A DNA stretch of 64,000 nt from an uncultured Corynebacterium sp. (GTDB lineage: Bacteria > Actinomycetota > Actinomycetes > Mycobacteriales > Mycobacteriaceae). The stretch lies in contig NZ_CAMIAN010000004.1 in NCBI RefSeq assembly GCF_946221155.1, positions 27,900 through 91,899 on the forward strand. Direction: 5' to 3'. The notes beneath the pieces are model-generated. The model searched no databases. It was not told the origin of the DNA and worked only from the letters and a program-made list of their open reading frames with translations. Below are positions 24,716 through 34,178 of this stretch, piece after piece. The position numbers and the translations under genes are program-made. The stretch's first letter is position 1, and the number at the start of each line of letters is the position of its first letter.

Positions 24716-25633
24716 CTAAGCTCCCAGGTCGATCCCGTAGAGCCGTTGAGCGTTCGCCGTAACCAGCTCCCCCAGTTCCTGCGGTGCTACTCCCCGCTGC
24801 TCTGCCACACAGGCAGCGGTGTAGCCAACGAAGGCCGGCTCGTTGCGTGCGCCTCGGAAAGGCTCAGGGGTCATGTACGGCGCATCGGTCTCCACCAGAA
24901 TCTGCTCCGCCGGAGCAATGCGAGCAGCCTCACGTAGCTCCTCGTTGCGCTTGAATGTCACGTTGCCCGCAAAGGACAGCACATAGCCACGATCTAGCGA
25001 TTCCTTAGCCACATCCAGCGGAGAGGAAAAGCAGTGCAGGATCACGTTCTGCGGCCGGGGCGCATCGGCAAGCACTCGCAACAGGTCGGCATCGGCCTCG
25101 CGATTGTGGATCATCAGCGCCTTGCCGGATTCGCACGCCAAATCAATGTGGAAACGCAGCGCCTCTTCCTGCACCTCGATACTCGGGGTTTCCTCCCCGT
25201 CGCCCGGATCCTTGCCAATCCAGTAGGCATCCAGGCCAGTCTCGCCGATCGCCACGCAGCGCGGATGGAAGGCCATCTCGCGCAAACGCTCGCGCACTGC
25301 CCCTGTCACCGTCTGGGCCTTCGTCGGGTGCACGGCGCAAGCTGCCCACACGCGGTCGTGAAATTCCGCGGCCTGCAGAGCTTTCTCCGTCTCCTCAATG
25401 CCATCGCCGACGGTGCACACCCCTCGCACGCCCACAGCATAGGCACGATCCATGAACTCGCCCACCAGCCGGCGGTGATCTTCCTCCCCGAACGCCCTCA
25501 CTTCTGCGTCCGCCCCCACCACATCCTGCCGGTGCTGGTTCTTCAGCACCGTGGACCACAGGTGGGTGTGCGAGTCGAACAGCGGGACGATCGGCTCGGG
25601 CGGAACGGGTGTCGGACGCTTCTTTCTTGCCAT
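24716..25633 (-). CDS. tatD: TatD-family metal-dependent deoxyribonuclease
   Basis: The 305-residue TIM-barrel hydrolase has metal ligands in LFDSHTHLW, the Glu in IGETGLDAYW, MIHNREADADLL, LHCFSSPLDVA and the final Asp in ETDAPYMTPEP. TatD enzymes are 3'-5' exonucleases or deoxyribonucleases implicated in DNA repair. The location just upstream of rpf2-ksgA follows the metG-tatD-rpf-ksgA order seen in actinobacteria, here interrupted by the MFS and HAD genes. ATG 25633. Confidence 0.93.
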   Translation of the reverse strand: MARKKRPTPVPPEPIVPLFDSHTHLWSTVLKNQHRQDVVGADAEVRAFGEEDHRRLVGEFMDRAYAVGVRGVCTVGDGIEETEKALQAAEFHDRVWAACAVHPTKAQTVTGAVRERLREMAFHPRCVAIGETGLDAYWIGKDPGDGEETPSIEVQEEALRFHIDLACESGKALMIHNREADADLLRVLADAPRPQNVILHCFSSPLDVAKESLDRGYVLSFAGNVTFKRNEELREAARIAPAEQILVETDAPYMTPEPFRGARNEPAFVGYTAACVAEQRGVAPQELGELVTANAQRLYGIDLGA

Positions 25634-25679
25634 GCCCCCTACCCTAGCGCCCCTCTTCGGCGGTGCTCCCTAGGTGGTT

Positions 25680-26954
25680 CTACGTGCGATCGTCCACGAA
25701 CACCTTCCGGCTGGCCACCAGGCCCGCCGCGAGCAAAACGGAGTTGAACCCCACAAGAACCAACAATCCGGTGGTCCAGGACGCAGTGGCGTCATAAAGA
25801 GCACCAAAACCAAAAGGTCCGATACAGGCGACCGTATACCCAATGCCCTGTGCCCGCGAAGAAAGTACGGCAGCGGCCTTCGGTTCGCGGGTGCGGGTGG
25901 CGATCAGCATCAGCCCGAGCGGGAAGGTAGAGCACCCCAGCGAAACCAACGAAATCCACACCACCGGCAGGCGCATCGGGTCAGTAATCACCATCAACAA
26001 GGCCGCGAACATGCAGCTGCACGACAGGATCGTCACCCACGCCGCACCACGATCAAAGCGGGAGGTCATCCACGGCACAATAAACGACGAAGCCGTCCCG
26101 ACGAGCGCAAACACCCCGCCGATAATGCCGCCGAGCTGCGCCGACCCGCCGGATTCCACGATGATCTTCGGCGCCCAGGTAATGAAGCAGTAGGAAATGG
26201 AGGACGTCATGGCAAACATCACCACAATCCCCCAGCTCACGGGGTTACGCCACATGTGCCGATACGCACCGCGCGACTCGCTGTTCTTGTTATTTATGAC
26301 GCCCAGTAGCTTTCGTGGGTGCGCCTGTCGCAACATCTCGCTGCCGCGTTCGGCGACAGTCCCCGGAGTCACCGAGAACACGAGGACTCCCCAGCACAGC
26401 AACGCCAGCAGCGGCGGGATGGCCCACACCCCAATCGCCACGCGCCACCCGCCAAGCTCGGCCAGAGGTACCGACACCACGGATGCGGTAGCCATACTGA
26501 TCTGCCCGACGGCCATGTAGGCGATCGACATGACCGTGAGTTTAAACGGAAAGTAATCTTTAATAACTGCGGGCAGCAGGGTATTTGTGATACCCACTCC
26601 GACCAGACCGATCATCGTCCCGGCGAGGAACAACAACTCGTTGGGGGCCGCCGTGCGCAGGCCACACCCGGCAGTCGCCAGCACCATGGCAGTGCTGATG
26701 ACCGCGCGGAAAGAGAGTGCTTTGGCTAAGGGGCTGGACAGTACGGCCGCAACGGCAAACATCGCGGTTGGTGCCATGCCAACCAGGCCAATAAAAAGAC
26801 TGGAAGCGCCTAGGCCCGTGCGTACCTCGTCGGCAATGGGAGGAAAAGAACTGACAGGACTGCGCAGGTTCGAGCTGGTCAACAGCACGGCGAGCGCAGC
26901 AATGATCGCCACCGCGGATGGCACGCGACGGGTTGCACTGACTGACTTCGGCAT
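25680..26954 (-). CDS. MFS transporter of the CynX/NIMT type
   Basis: The 424-residue protein has twelve hydrophobic segments. The opening LLTSSNLRSPVSSFPPIADEV is typical of the cyanate/nitroimidazole (CynX, YeaN) branch of MFS exporters. I chose ATG 26954 because GGGGGTG lies 6 nt upstream; the longer frame to 27056 adds non-conserved residues. It is an extra gene between tatD and metG and is divergent from the HAD gene. It contains two copies of the window-wide repeat in opposite orientations. Substrate unknown. Confidence 0.85.
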   Translation of the reverse strand: MPKSVSATRRVPSAVAIIAALAVLLTSSNLRSPVSSFPPIADEVRTGLGASSLFIGLVGMAPTAMFAVAAVLSSPLAKALSFRAVISTAMVLATAGCGLRTAAPNELLFLAGTMIGLVGVGITNTLLPAVIKDYFPFKLTVMSIAYMAVGQISMATASVVSVPLAELGGWRVAIGVWAIPPLLALLCWGVLVFSVTPGTVAERGSEMLRQAHPRKLLGVINNKNSESRGAYRHMWRNPVSWGIVVMFAMTSSISYCFITWAPKIIVESGGSAQLGGIIGGVFALVGTASSFIVPWMTSRFDRGAAWVTILSCSCMFAALLMVITDPMRLPVVWISLVSLGCSTFPLGLMLIATRTREPKAAAVLSSRAQGIGYTVACIGPFGFGALYDATASWTTGLLVLVGFNSVLLAAGLVASRKVFVDDRT

Positions 26955-27095
26955 TTTGTTCACCCCCGGTTCGTTTTGGCTTCGCATCGGCGCCACTTTC
27001 TGGTCACGCGAGCGGAGCACACTAGCTAGAGACCCTACCCCTAGCCATCTCCACATCTACAAATCACCGCGACTTCAAAGGCAGGCACCAACACC

Positions 27096-27776
27096 ATGGA
27101 ACACTTGATCGTCTTCGACTTGGGCGGCGTACTGGTTCAACGCCGCCACACCCTGCGCGAGCTCACCACCGTGATGATCCGCCACGCCAACATCCAGTCC
27201 CGCTCCAACAATGGCAGCCAGACTAGCGTTCCCACCATCATCACCGACCCGTTTAGCTTCGAGGCAGCCTACGGCCGCTACCGCGAAAGCTACAGCCTGT
27301 CGATGGGGCCGAACGACTATTTCACAACTCTCTGCCGCGCCGCCGGCATACAGCCCACCAAGGAACTGATTGCAGAGCTGCTGGAGACCGACACGCGCCT
27401 GTGCTCCACCGTGACTCCTTCAGTGCTGAACCTGTTGAACCACCTGAATGCCATCGACCAGCCGTGGGGCATTTTCAGCAACGCGCCACGCCCGGTCATG
27501 GAAGCCGTGATGGATCAGGACTGGACGAGCGGTGCGGCCGTCACCTGCTTCTCCCCCGACCTGCGCTTCACCAAGCCCCACCAGGGCGCATTCCGCCGCT
27601 TTGAGCAGGCTGCGGCGGCCGCCGGTCACGAGTACGCTTCCCTGATCTACTTCGACGACCGCGAGGCCAACCTGGATGCCGCCAAGCGCCGTGGTTGGGA
27701 GGCCTTCCCCTGGCGCGGCGTGGAATCCGTCCACGAGGTACTCTCGCCCATCATCGGCCTGCGCCGCGCGGACTAG
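27096..27776 (+). CDS. HAD-superfamily hydrolase (YihX-like)
   Basis: The protein has 226 residues. Motif I is IVFDLGGVLV (nucleophile Asp), motif II is IFSNAP, the Lys is in RFTKPHQGAFRRF and motif III is IYFDDREANLDAAKRRG. The DLGGV form, with Gly in place of the second Asp, is characteristic of the HAD subgroup that includes YihX-like phosphatases and epoxide hydrolase N-terminal domains. The helical cap sits after motif I. Substrate unknown. It converges on metG. Confidence 0.87.
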   Translation: MEHLIVFDLGGVLVQRRHTLRELTTVMIRHANIQSRSNNGSQTSVPTIITDPFSFEAAYGRYRESYSLSMGPNDYFTTLCRAAGIQPTKELIAELLETDTRLCSTVTPSVLNLLNHLNAIDQPWGIFSNAPRPVMEAVMDQDWTSGAAVTCFSPDLRFTKPHQGAFRRFEQAAAAAGHEYASLIYFDDREANLDAAKRRGWEAFPWRGVESVHEVLSPIIGLRRAD

Positions 27777-27808
27777 TTCGCCACATTCGCGCAGACTAGT
27801 TCCCCTCT

Positions 27809-27830
27809 TTGAACGGGCTGACTAACCCGT
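27809..27830. terminator. Hairpin between convergent HAD and metG genes
   Basis: AACGGG and CCCGTT form a 6-bp stem around CTGACTAA in the 53-nt gap between two converging genes. It is a plausible bidirectional terminator. Confidence 0.4.
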
Positions 27831-29668
27831 TACTTCTGCACCGGTGCCCACTCCGGGCCGGTCTCAGCCAGCTCCGGGTCGAGTTTCGGGAACAGCGGCT
27901 TGGGCTTGTTCAGCTGCGTGCCCGGCTGGACTTCCTGGCGCGCCCACGTGGCCTTCTGCTTGGCGTAATCGCCCATGATGACGGGGTAGGTGCGCCCTTC
28001 TTCGGGCAGACCGACGCCCACCGGCTCCCGCGGAGACTCATCGGTAACCTCGACAACCTCCGGCTGGGCTGCCCAAACACCCTCGCCGCCGAGAGTCTCG
28101 AAGATCTTCTGCGCGGAGAATGGCAGATAGGGGGTAAGCAGGGTGTTTACGTCGGAAACGACCTGAAGGGCGGTGTATAGCACCGTGGCCAGGCGCTCGC
28201 GCTGATCCTCGTCCTTCGCCAGCTTCCACGGCTCCATGGCCGCGATGTACTGATTGGCGCGTCCCGCAATACGCATAGCTTCGGTGATGCCGGCCTTAAA
28301 GCGGGAACGGTTGATGCTATCGCCGACGACGTCGAAGGCCTTGGCGGACTCGGCGAGCAGGGCCTCATCCTCTGCAGTCAGCGGCCCCGGGGTGGGGACC
28401 TCGCCGAAGTTCTTATAAGCCATGGAGACGGTGCGGTTCACCAGGTTGCCCCACTCGTTGGCGAGTTCAGAGTTGATGCGGCGGACGAACTCGTCCCAGG
28501 TGAAGTCCGTATCAGTGGTCTCCGGGCCAGCGGTGGCGATGAAGTAACGCAGCGCGTCGGGGCCGAACTCCTTCAGGAAGTCGCGCACGTAAATCACCAC
28601 GCCCTTGGAGGAGGAGAACTTGGAGCCCGACATCGTCAGGAACTCGGAAGAAACGACCTCCGTCGGCAAGTTCAGCGCCGGATCGGCCAACTCGCCGGCC
28701 TCGCCGCCCTTGGAACCCTGGCCACCGTAGCCCAACAGCTCCGCCGGCCAGATCTGGGAGTGGAACGTGATGTTGTCCTTACCCATGAAGTAGTAGGACA
28801 GGGCCTCAGGGTCGTTCCACCACTTCCTCCAGGCATCCGGGTCACCGATGCGCCAGGCCCATTCAATAGACGCGGAGAGGTAGCCCACTACGGCGTCAAA
28901 CCATACATAGAGCTTCTTTGCGTTGTTGTCTTGCCAGCCCTCGACGGGGATCGGCACACCCCAGTCGATGTCGCGGGACATGGCGCGCGGGCGGATGTCC
29001 TCCAGCAGGTTCAGGGAAAACTTCAACACGTTCGGGCGCCAGTCGGTGCGACCCTTGAGCCACGTGGTGAGGGCCTCTGCCAAGGAGGGCAGATCGAGCA
29101 TGAAGTGCTCAGTGTCGATGAATTCCGGCGTTTCGCCGTTGATCTTGGAGCGCGGGTCAATCAGATCTTCGGGATCCAGCTGGTTTCCGCAGTTGTCGCA
29201 CTGATCGCCGCGGGCGTCATTGGCGCCACAGATCGGGCAAGTACCCTCGATGTAGCGATCCGGGAGAGTACGGCCGGTAGACGGGCTGATGGCACCGCGG
29301 GTGGTCTGAGTGACCATGTAGCCGTTGTCGTACAGGCCTGTGAAAAGCTCCTGCACAACCGCGTAGTGGTTGCGGGTGGTGGTGCGGGTGAAAAGGTCAT
29401 AAGAAAGACCGAGGCCCGCGAGGTCCTCGACGATGATGCGGTTGTAGCGATCCGCCAGTTCCTGGACGGTCGTGCCTTCCTTTTCCGCCTGCACCAGCAG
29501 CGGGGTGCCGTGCTCGTCCGTGCCCGAAACCATGAGCACCTCGTTGCCAGCCATTCGCTGATAACGTGCGAAAACGTCCGAAGGCACGCCGAATCCGGCG
29601 ACGTGGCCGATGTGGCGGGGGCCGTTGGCGTAGGGCCATGCAACTGAGGTGAGAACTCGTTTCGACAT
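27830..29668 (-). CDS. metG: Methionyl-tRNA synthetase
   Basis: The 612-residue class I synthetase has the HIGH-like PRHIGHVAGFGVP, the zinc knuckle CPICGANDARGDQCDNCG (four Cys), the conserved LYVWFDAVVGYL and the KMSKS-like loop GSKFSSSKGVV. The C-terminal anticodon-binding helices follow. No dimerisation tRNA-binding domain is attached, so it is the short form. TAATCT lies about 9 nt before the ATG, which suggests a leaderless mRNA. Confidence 0.96.
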   Translation of the reverse strand: MSKRVLTSVAWPYANGPRHIGHVAGFGVPSDVFARYQRMAGNEVLMVSGTDEHGTPLLVQAEKEGTTVQELADRYNRIIVEDLAGLGLSYDLFTRTTTRNHYAVVQELFTGLYDNGYMVTQTTRGAISPSTGRTLPDRYIEGTCPICGANDARGDQCDNCGNQLDPEDLIDPRSKINGETPEFIDTEHFMLDLPSLAEALTTWLKGRTDWRPNVLKFSLNLLEDIRPRAMSRDIDWGVPIPVEGWQDNNAKKLYVWFDAVVGYLSASIEWAWRIGDPDAWRKWWNDPEALSYYFMGKDNITFHSQIWPAELLGYGGQGSKGGEAGELADPALNLPTEVVSSEFLTMSGSKFSSSKGVVIYVRDFLKEFGPDALRYFIATAGPETTDTDFTWDEFVRRINSELANEWGNLVNRTVSMAYKNFGEVPTPGPLTAEDEALLAESAKAFDVVGDSINRSRFKAGITEAMRIAGRANQYIAAMEPWKLAKDEDQRERLATVLYTALQVVSDVNTLLTPYLPFSAQKIFETLGGEGVWAAQPEVVEVTDESPREPVGVGLPEEGRTYPVIMGDYAKQKATWARQEVQPGTQLNKPKPLFPKLDPELAETGPEWAPVQK

Positions 29669-29716
29669 AACCCTTAGATTAGGTGATCCCCTACCACGAC
29701 GCGAAAGCAGCCCGGC

Positions 29717-31402
29717 TTAGGAATGCTCTGCGTTGCCTTCTGCGACGGGCTCCGGAACCTCGGTCCCGCCGTAACGGCGGCTGCGCTTAGCGGCCGTAGC
29801 TTCGCTCTGCTGGTTGATGCGACGCTCGCGAGCCATACGCAGGGCGTATTCCCGCTGTGCCTTTTCGTCCAGGTACAGCTGATCGTTAGACAGAGCCTTG
29901 TAGATAGAGAACATCAGGGCGATGATCACCAGCAGGAACGGGCTGGCGGCGATGATCGTCACGTTCTGCAGGTTCGTCAGCGCCTCGTCGCCCCCGGTGA
30001 GCAGCAGCATCAGGGCGATGACCGCAGTCATCGCACCCCACAGCACGGTAACACCACGGTTGGCGACCAGCTGGCCGCGCTGCGACATGGACCCCATGAC
30101 GGTGGAAGCGGAGTCTGCGGAGGTGATGAAGAACGTAGCCAACAAGACCATCGCAACGATGCTTGACACTTGGCCCATCGGCAGGGTCTGTAGAAGGTTA
30201 AACAGCTGGCTGGTGGCCTCGCCATCGCCCCAGATGGAATTGCCAGAATCCTCTGCGTTGATCGCGGCACCTCCAAAGATGGAGAACCAGATGATGGTCA
30301 CAATGGTGGGAACCATCAGCACCACGCACACGAACTCACGGATCGTGCGGCCGCGGGAAATGCGGGCAACGAACATACCGACGAACGGAGACCAGGAGAC
30401 CCACCATGCCCAGTAGAAGATGGTCCAGGTTCCCAACCACTCATCCGCACCATCGCCAGAGTTAGCGGTACGGGCGGCCATCTGGAAGAACTGGGACAGG
30501 TAGTTGCCCAGAGAGGTCGGGATCAGGTTCAGAATCACCACGGTTGGCCCGACGATCAGGACGAACAGAGCAATGAGGCCAGCCAGGACCATGTTGGTGT
30601 TGGACAGGTACTGAATGCCCTTGCCCACACCGGAAGCGGCGGAAGCCAGGAAGCACAGCCCCAGGATCACGATGGTGCCGACGATCACCCACGTGCCGGG
30701 GTTGGAAATCAGGCCCGTGGCATCCAGGCCAGACTGGATCTGCACTGCACCCAAGCCCAGGGAAGCTGCGGTACCGAAGACAGTCGCGAAAATGGCGGCG
30801 ATGTCGACGATCTTGCCCAGCGCGCCCTCGGCGCGCTTCTCCCCGATCAGTGGAATAAACGCCGCGGACAGCAGCTGCTTTCGGCCCATGCGGAAAGTGC
30901 CATATGCGATGGCCAGTGCCACGATGGCGTACAGCGACCACGGGTGCAGGCCCCAGTGGAACAGAGTGGAGGCGAAGGAGCTGGCCACATCGTGGTCTTG
31001 CACTCCCGGCACACCGTCGCGGTAATACGTGAGCGGCTCGGTCACGCCGTAGAACATCAGGCCAATGCCCATGCCCGCGGCGAACATCATGGCCACCCAT
31101 GAGATGCTGTTGAACTCCGGTGGCTCATTATCCTTGCCTAGGCGAATGTGCCCGAACTTACTGAACGCAATGAACAGAATGAACCCGACGAACACCGTGC
31201 CGGCGAGGACGTACAGCCAGCCCCAGTCTCCAACGACATAGCTCAGTGCCGTAGAAGCGAAAGCGGCGAAGCTATCGCCACCGAATACACCCCATAACAC
31301 GACGGCCAGGATAAGGGCTGCCGCACAGCCCGTGACTACCCAGTCGATGGACTGTTCCTGATCAGCCTCAGTCGGCGTTACTTCTTCTCTTGATACAGTC
31401 AT
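29717..31402 (-). CDS. BCCT-family osmolyte (betaine/ectoine/carnitine) transporter
   Basis: The 561-residue protein has twelve membrane helices. The first signature is FGHIRLG and the G-rich helix MMFAAGMGIGLMFYGVTEPL; the second is the Trp-rich WTIFYWAWWVSWSPFVGMF, the family's aromatic substrate box. The N-terminus is short (about 20 residues before helix 1), unlike BetP with its long acidic head, and the C-terminus is basic (EYALRMARERRINQQ). By these proportions it is nearer EctP or LcoP than BetP. It imports compatible solutes with sodium or protons. The ATG at 31402 directly follows GAGGA with no spacer, so the mRNA may be leaderless. Confidence 0.9.
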   Translation of the reverse strand: MTVSREEVTPTEADQEQSIDWVVTGCAAALILAVVLWGVFGGDSFAAFASTALSYVVGDWGWLYVLAGTVFVGFILFIAFSKFGHIRLGKDNEPPEFNSISWVAMMFAAGMGIGLMFYGVTEPLTYYRDGVPGVQDHDVASSFASTLFHWGLHPWSLYAIVALAIAYGTFRMGRKQLLSAAFIPLIGEKRAEGALGKIVDIAAIFATVFGTAASLGLGAVQIQSGLDATGLISNPGTWVIVGTIVILGLCFLASAASGVGKGIQYLSNTNMVLAGLIALFVLIVGPTVVILNLIPTSLGNYLSQFFQMAARTANSGDGADEWLGTWTIFYWAWWVSWSPFVGMFVARISRGRTIREFVCVVLMVPTIVTIIWFSIFGGAAINAEDSGNSIWGDGEATSQLFNLLQTLPMGQVSSIVAMVLLATFFITSADSASTVMGSMSQRGQLVANRGVTVLWGAMTAVIALMLLLTGGDEALTNLQNVTIIAASPFLLVIIALMFSIYKALSNDQLYLDEKAQREYALRMARERRINQQSEATAAKRSRRYGGTEVPEPVAEGNAEHS

Positions 31403-31496
31403 TCCTCAATATTGGGGGGTATTGTGGGGGCTTTTCAACCGCACCGGTACCCCAACCGCGCCCAGATGGCGCTCTTAACCCCTGCCTCAACTCCCC

Positions 31497-31522
31497 ATAA
31501 AGCCCAGTTCACCTGGCTTTAT
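31497..31522. terminator. Inverted repeat between rsmI and the BCCT gene
   Basis: ATAAAGCC (31497-31504) and GGCTTTAT (31515-31522) form a perfect 8-bp stem. The gap of 171 nt between the minus-strand rsmI stop and the BCCT start holds this and little else; it probably terminates rsmI. Confidence 0.5.
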
Positions 31523-31573
31523 CCCGCACAGAAGCCACCTACCGCGCTGCCTGACCAAAACTTTTAAAAAACT

Positions 31574-32497
31574 TTAATTTTTCTCGCGTCCACGCAGCAC
31601 AGCCTCGTACAGTTCGCGTTTGCTCACTCCCTTCGCCTTGGCCACGTCTCCAGCCGCTGCTTTCAGCCGTTCCCCTTCCGCGACCTTTTGCTCAACCAAT
31701 TCGACCAGCGATTCCACGTCCGGCTCAGCCTGTTCGTCCGCGGCATCCACCACCACGCAGATCTCCCCCTTCACGCCGCTTTCTGCCCACTCGGCCAATT
31801 CCCCTAGTCCGCCGACCTTCACCTCTTCAAAGGTTTTCGTCAGCTCACGGCACACCGCTGCCTGTCGGTGATCCCCCAGCTCTTCGGCTGCCACCTGCAG
31901 AGTCTTCGCCAGCCTATGCGGGGACTCAAAGAAACAGACGGCGTAGGGGGCGTCACCAAAAGATCTAAAGAACGAACGCCGGGCACCGTCCTTGCGCGGG
32001 GCGAAGCCCAGGAACGCAAAATGCCCCACCCCCAGGCCAGACAGCGCCAGAGCAGTCGGCACCGCAGATGGGCCCGACAGGCACGTCACCGGCACCCCTG
32101 CACGGCGCGCGGCGACGACCAGCGGAAATCCCGGGTCAGAGACAGAGGGCATGCCGGCATCCGTCACCACCAGCACGCGCCGTCCCTGCTCGGCCTGCTC
32201 CACGAAGAACTCCGCTCGCTCGGCTTCGTTGTGGTCAAAGTTGGAAAAGATCCGCCCGGAAATCTCCACCCCCAGCGTGTCCGCGAGCGCCCGGGTGCGG
32301 CGAGTATCCTCCGCTGCCACTATGTCGGCGCTGGCTAGCGCATCGATCAACCGCACCGAAGCATCCAGCGGATTACCCAACGGCGTGGCTGCCAGGATAA
32401 TCCCGCCCTGCGGCAGCGGTCGGTTCTCGGCGGCGCGGGCAACCAGCGCAGCGGCTCGATCAGCGGAGAGAGTCTTGGCGTCTTCGGATTCATTCAT
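31574..32497 (-). CDS. rsmI: 16S rRNA (cytidine1402-2'-O)-methyltransferase
   Basis: RsmI methylates the ribose of C1402 in the decoding centre. The 307-residue protein shows IILAATPLGNPLDASVR, the conserved AEDTRRTRAL, SDAGMPSVSDPGFPLV and FFESPHRLAKTL of the SAM-dependent tetrapyrrole methylase fold. I chose ATG 32497; the frame runs further upstream but would overlap the divergent pmt gene. rsmI divergent from pmt is a conserved arrangement in corynebacteria and mycobacteria. Confidence 0.93.
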   Translation of the reverse strand: MNESEDAKTLSADRAAALVARAAENRPLPQGGIILAATPLGNPLDASVRLIDALASADIVAAEDTRRTRALADTLGVEISGRIFSNFDHNEAERAEFFVEQAEQGRRVLVVTDAGMPSVSDPGFPLVVAARRAGVPVTCLSGPSAVPTALALSGLGVGHFAFLGFAPRKDGARRSFFRSFGDAPYAVCFFESPHRLAKTLQVAAEELGDHRQAAVCRELTKTFEEVKVGGLGELAEWAESGVKGEICVVVDAADEQAEPDVESLVELVEQKVAEGERLKAAAGDVAKAKGVSKRELYEAVLRGREKN

Positions 32498-32544
32498 ACC
32501 CGCCAGTATGCCCGCCGGTGCGCCCACTTGTCCGGGGCTTCCAC

Positions 32545-32550
32545 TACAGT
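32545..32550 (+). promoter_or_regulatory. Probable -10 element of pmt (leaderless)
   Basis: TACAGT ends 8 nt before the GTG at 32559, placing the transcript start at or near the start codon. This helps choose that codon among several in-frame candidates. Confidence 0.4.
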
Positions 32551-32558
32551 TGGCTTTC

Positions 32559-34178
32559 GTGCCGACCACACAGAATCCTCCGCTAGCGGACAGCCCCGAG
32601 GGATCCGCCGACCAGCGCGCCGCGACCGCCCCGATCCGTCGCTCGCGTACGGCTGCGTTCGGGCGCGGAGCGTTCGCCTTCACCCGGTGGACGGGCATCA
32701 TGATTGTCCTCGGATTGTTCGGCGCACTCAGCCGAATGTTGATGCTGCAGCGCCCCACCGACGCGGGCACCCCGGTATTCGACGAGAAGCACTATGTCCC
32801 GCAGGCCTGGCAGATTCTGCAGAGCTGGTCGAACCCACTGATCGGTGGAATCGAGGACAATCCGGGTTATGGCCTGGTCGTCCACCCTCCCCTGGGTAAG
32901 CAGCTTGAGGCGCTGGGCATGGCGTTGTTCGGATATACCCCGTGGGGTTGGCGAATCATATCTGCCCTGCTGGCGGTGGCGACGATTCTGCTGATTGCCA
33001 CGATCGCGCGCCAGGTATCAAAGTCTGACCTCGTCGGTTTGTTCGCCGGAATCATTGCCCTGTGCGACGGCATCCTCTTCGTCACGGGGCGCTCGGCCAT
33101 GCTGGATCACTTCCAGGTGTTCCTGATAAGCCTGGCGACTTACTTCGCGGTACGGGATGCCGAGCAGATGGAAGCTCGCTTCCAGAGTGTCTGGGACGCT
33201 GACCGCATCCACGATTTCTCCTTCGGCCCGCGCATGGGCTACCGCTGGTGGCGCTTCGCTGCGGGCGTGGCGCTGGGGTTGTCGCTATCGGTGAAGTGGA
33301 ACGGCCTGTACTACATGGCCTTCTTCGGGGTGACGATTGTTGCGGTTGACTATTTTCGACGCCGCCGTTTCGGCGTGCGCCGTTCCCTTCTCGGTACCGC
33401 TATCTTCGACGCTTTGCCCTCCTTCTTTTCGATCGTGATCGTCCCCGCGATCCTGTACGTGGTCAGCTGGCGGGCTTGGTTCGCATCCGAAACTGGAGTG
33501 TTCCGCCACGCCGTGGAATCCGAGCAGTACACCAACACCACCGGGGATTGGTTCTGGTCGTTCCTACCCGATACCCTGCAGAACTTCATCTACTATCACG
33601 TGTCCGTCATGCGCTTTCACACGGAGCTGACGAACTCAAACGGCCACCACCATAACTGGGAATCCAAGCCGTGGTCTTGGTTGGTCTCCAGCCGTTCGCT
33701 GATGTACTACAACCCGTCCAGTGACGAAGGCATCCACAAGGTGATTATGCTGGTCGGCACGCCCGCTATCTGGTGGTTCTGCGTCCCCGTCATGCTGTGG
33801 GGGCTGTGGTGCCTGATCGTGCACAAAGATCGCCGGTGGGTGGTGCCCGTTATCGGCTTCGCCGCCGGCTTTCTGCCTTGGCTAGTCAATCTGGATCGGC
33901 AGATGTACCTGTTCTACGCGGCTAACTTGGCTCCGTTCCTGGCGATCGCGTTGGCGATGGCTCTGGGGCAGCTGCTGTACTGGCAGCGCCCGGACGTTTC
34001 CGCCCAGCCGCACTCCTCCCCTAAAGCTTTCGTGAAGGCCCGCCCAGGCGAGCTGCTGGTAGTGATCTACCTGATGCTGGTGGTCTGGAACTTTCTCTAC
34101 TTTCTGCCTATCTACACGGCTACCCCGCTATCCGATTTCGCTTTCGACATGCGGATGTGGCTGCCGTCCTGGCGCTAA
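32559..34178 (+). CDS. pmt: Protein O-mannosyltransferase (GT39)
   Basis: Pmt transfers mannose from polyprenyl-phosphomannose to Ser/Thr of secreted proteins. The 539-residue product has about eleven hydrophobic helices; the first extracellular loop has the catalytic acidic pair in PVFDEKHYVPQAW and the family motif GLVVHPPLGKQLEALG. The C-terminal part has YYNPSSDEG and the FYAANLAPFL helix. The frame is open much further upstream, but GTG 32559 is supported by the -10 element and gives a size close to the 520 residues of C. glutamicum Pmt; ATG 32508 is the alternative. It overlaps the next, convergent gene by 4 nt. Confidence 0.92.
   Translation: MPTTQNPPLADSPEGSADQRAATAPIRRSRTAAFGRGAFAFTRWTGIMIVLGLFGALSRMLMLQRPTDAGTPVFDEKHYVPQAWQILQSWSNPLIGGIEDNPGYGLVVHPPLGKQLEALGMALFGYTPWGWRIISALLAVATILLIATIARQVSKSDLVGLFAGIIALCDGILFVTGRSAMLDHFQVFLISLATYFAVRDAEQMEARFQSVWDADRIHDFSFGPRMGYRWWRFAAGVALGLSLSVKWNGLYYMAFFGVTIVAVDYFRRRRFGVRRSLLGTAIFDALPSFFSIVIVPAILYVVSWRAWFASETGVFRHAVESEQYTNTTGDWFWSFLPDTLQNFIYYHVSVMRFHTELTNSNGHHHNWESKPWSWLVSSRSLMYYNPSSDEGIHKVIMLVGTPAIWWFCVPVMLWGLWCLIVHKDRRWVVPVIGFAAGFLPWLVNLDRQMYLFYAANLAPFLAIALAMALGQLLYWQRPDVSAQPHSSPKAFVKARPGELLVVIYLMLVVWNFLYFLPIYTATPLSDFAFDMRMWLPSWR

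Noticed and set aside
31992..32558. N-terminal extension of pmt back to 31992
   Set aside because: It lies antisense to the conserved rsmI coding region and is not similar to Pmt; the GTG at 32559 has a promoter element and gives the family length.
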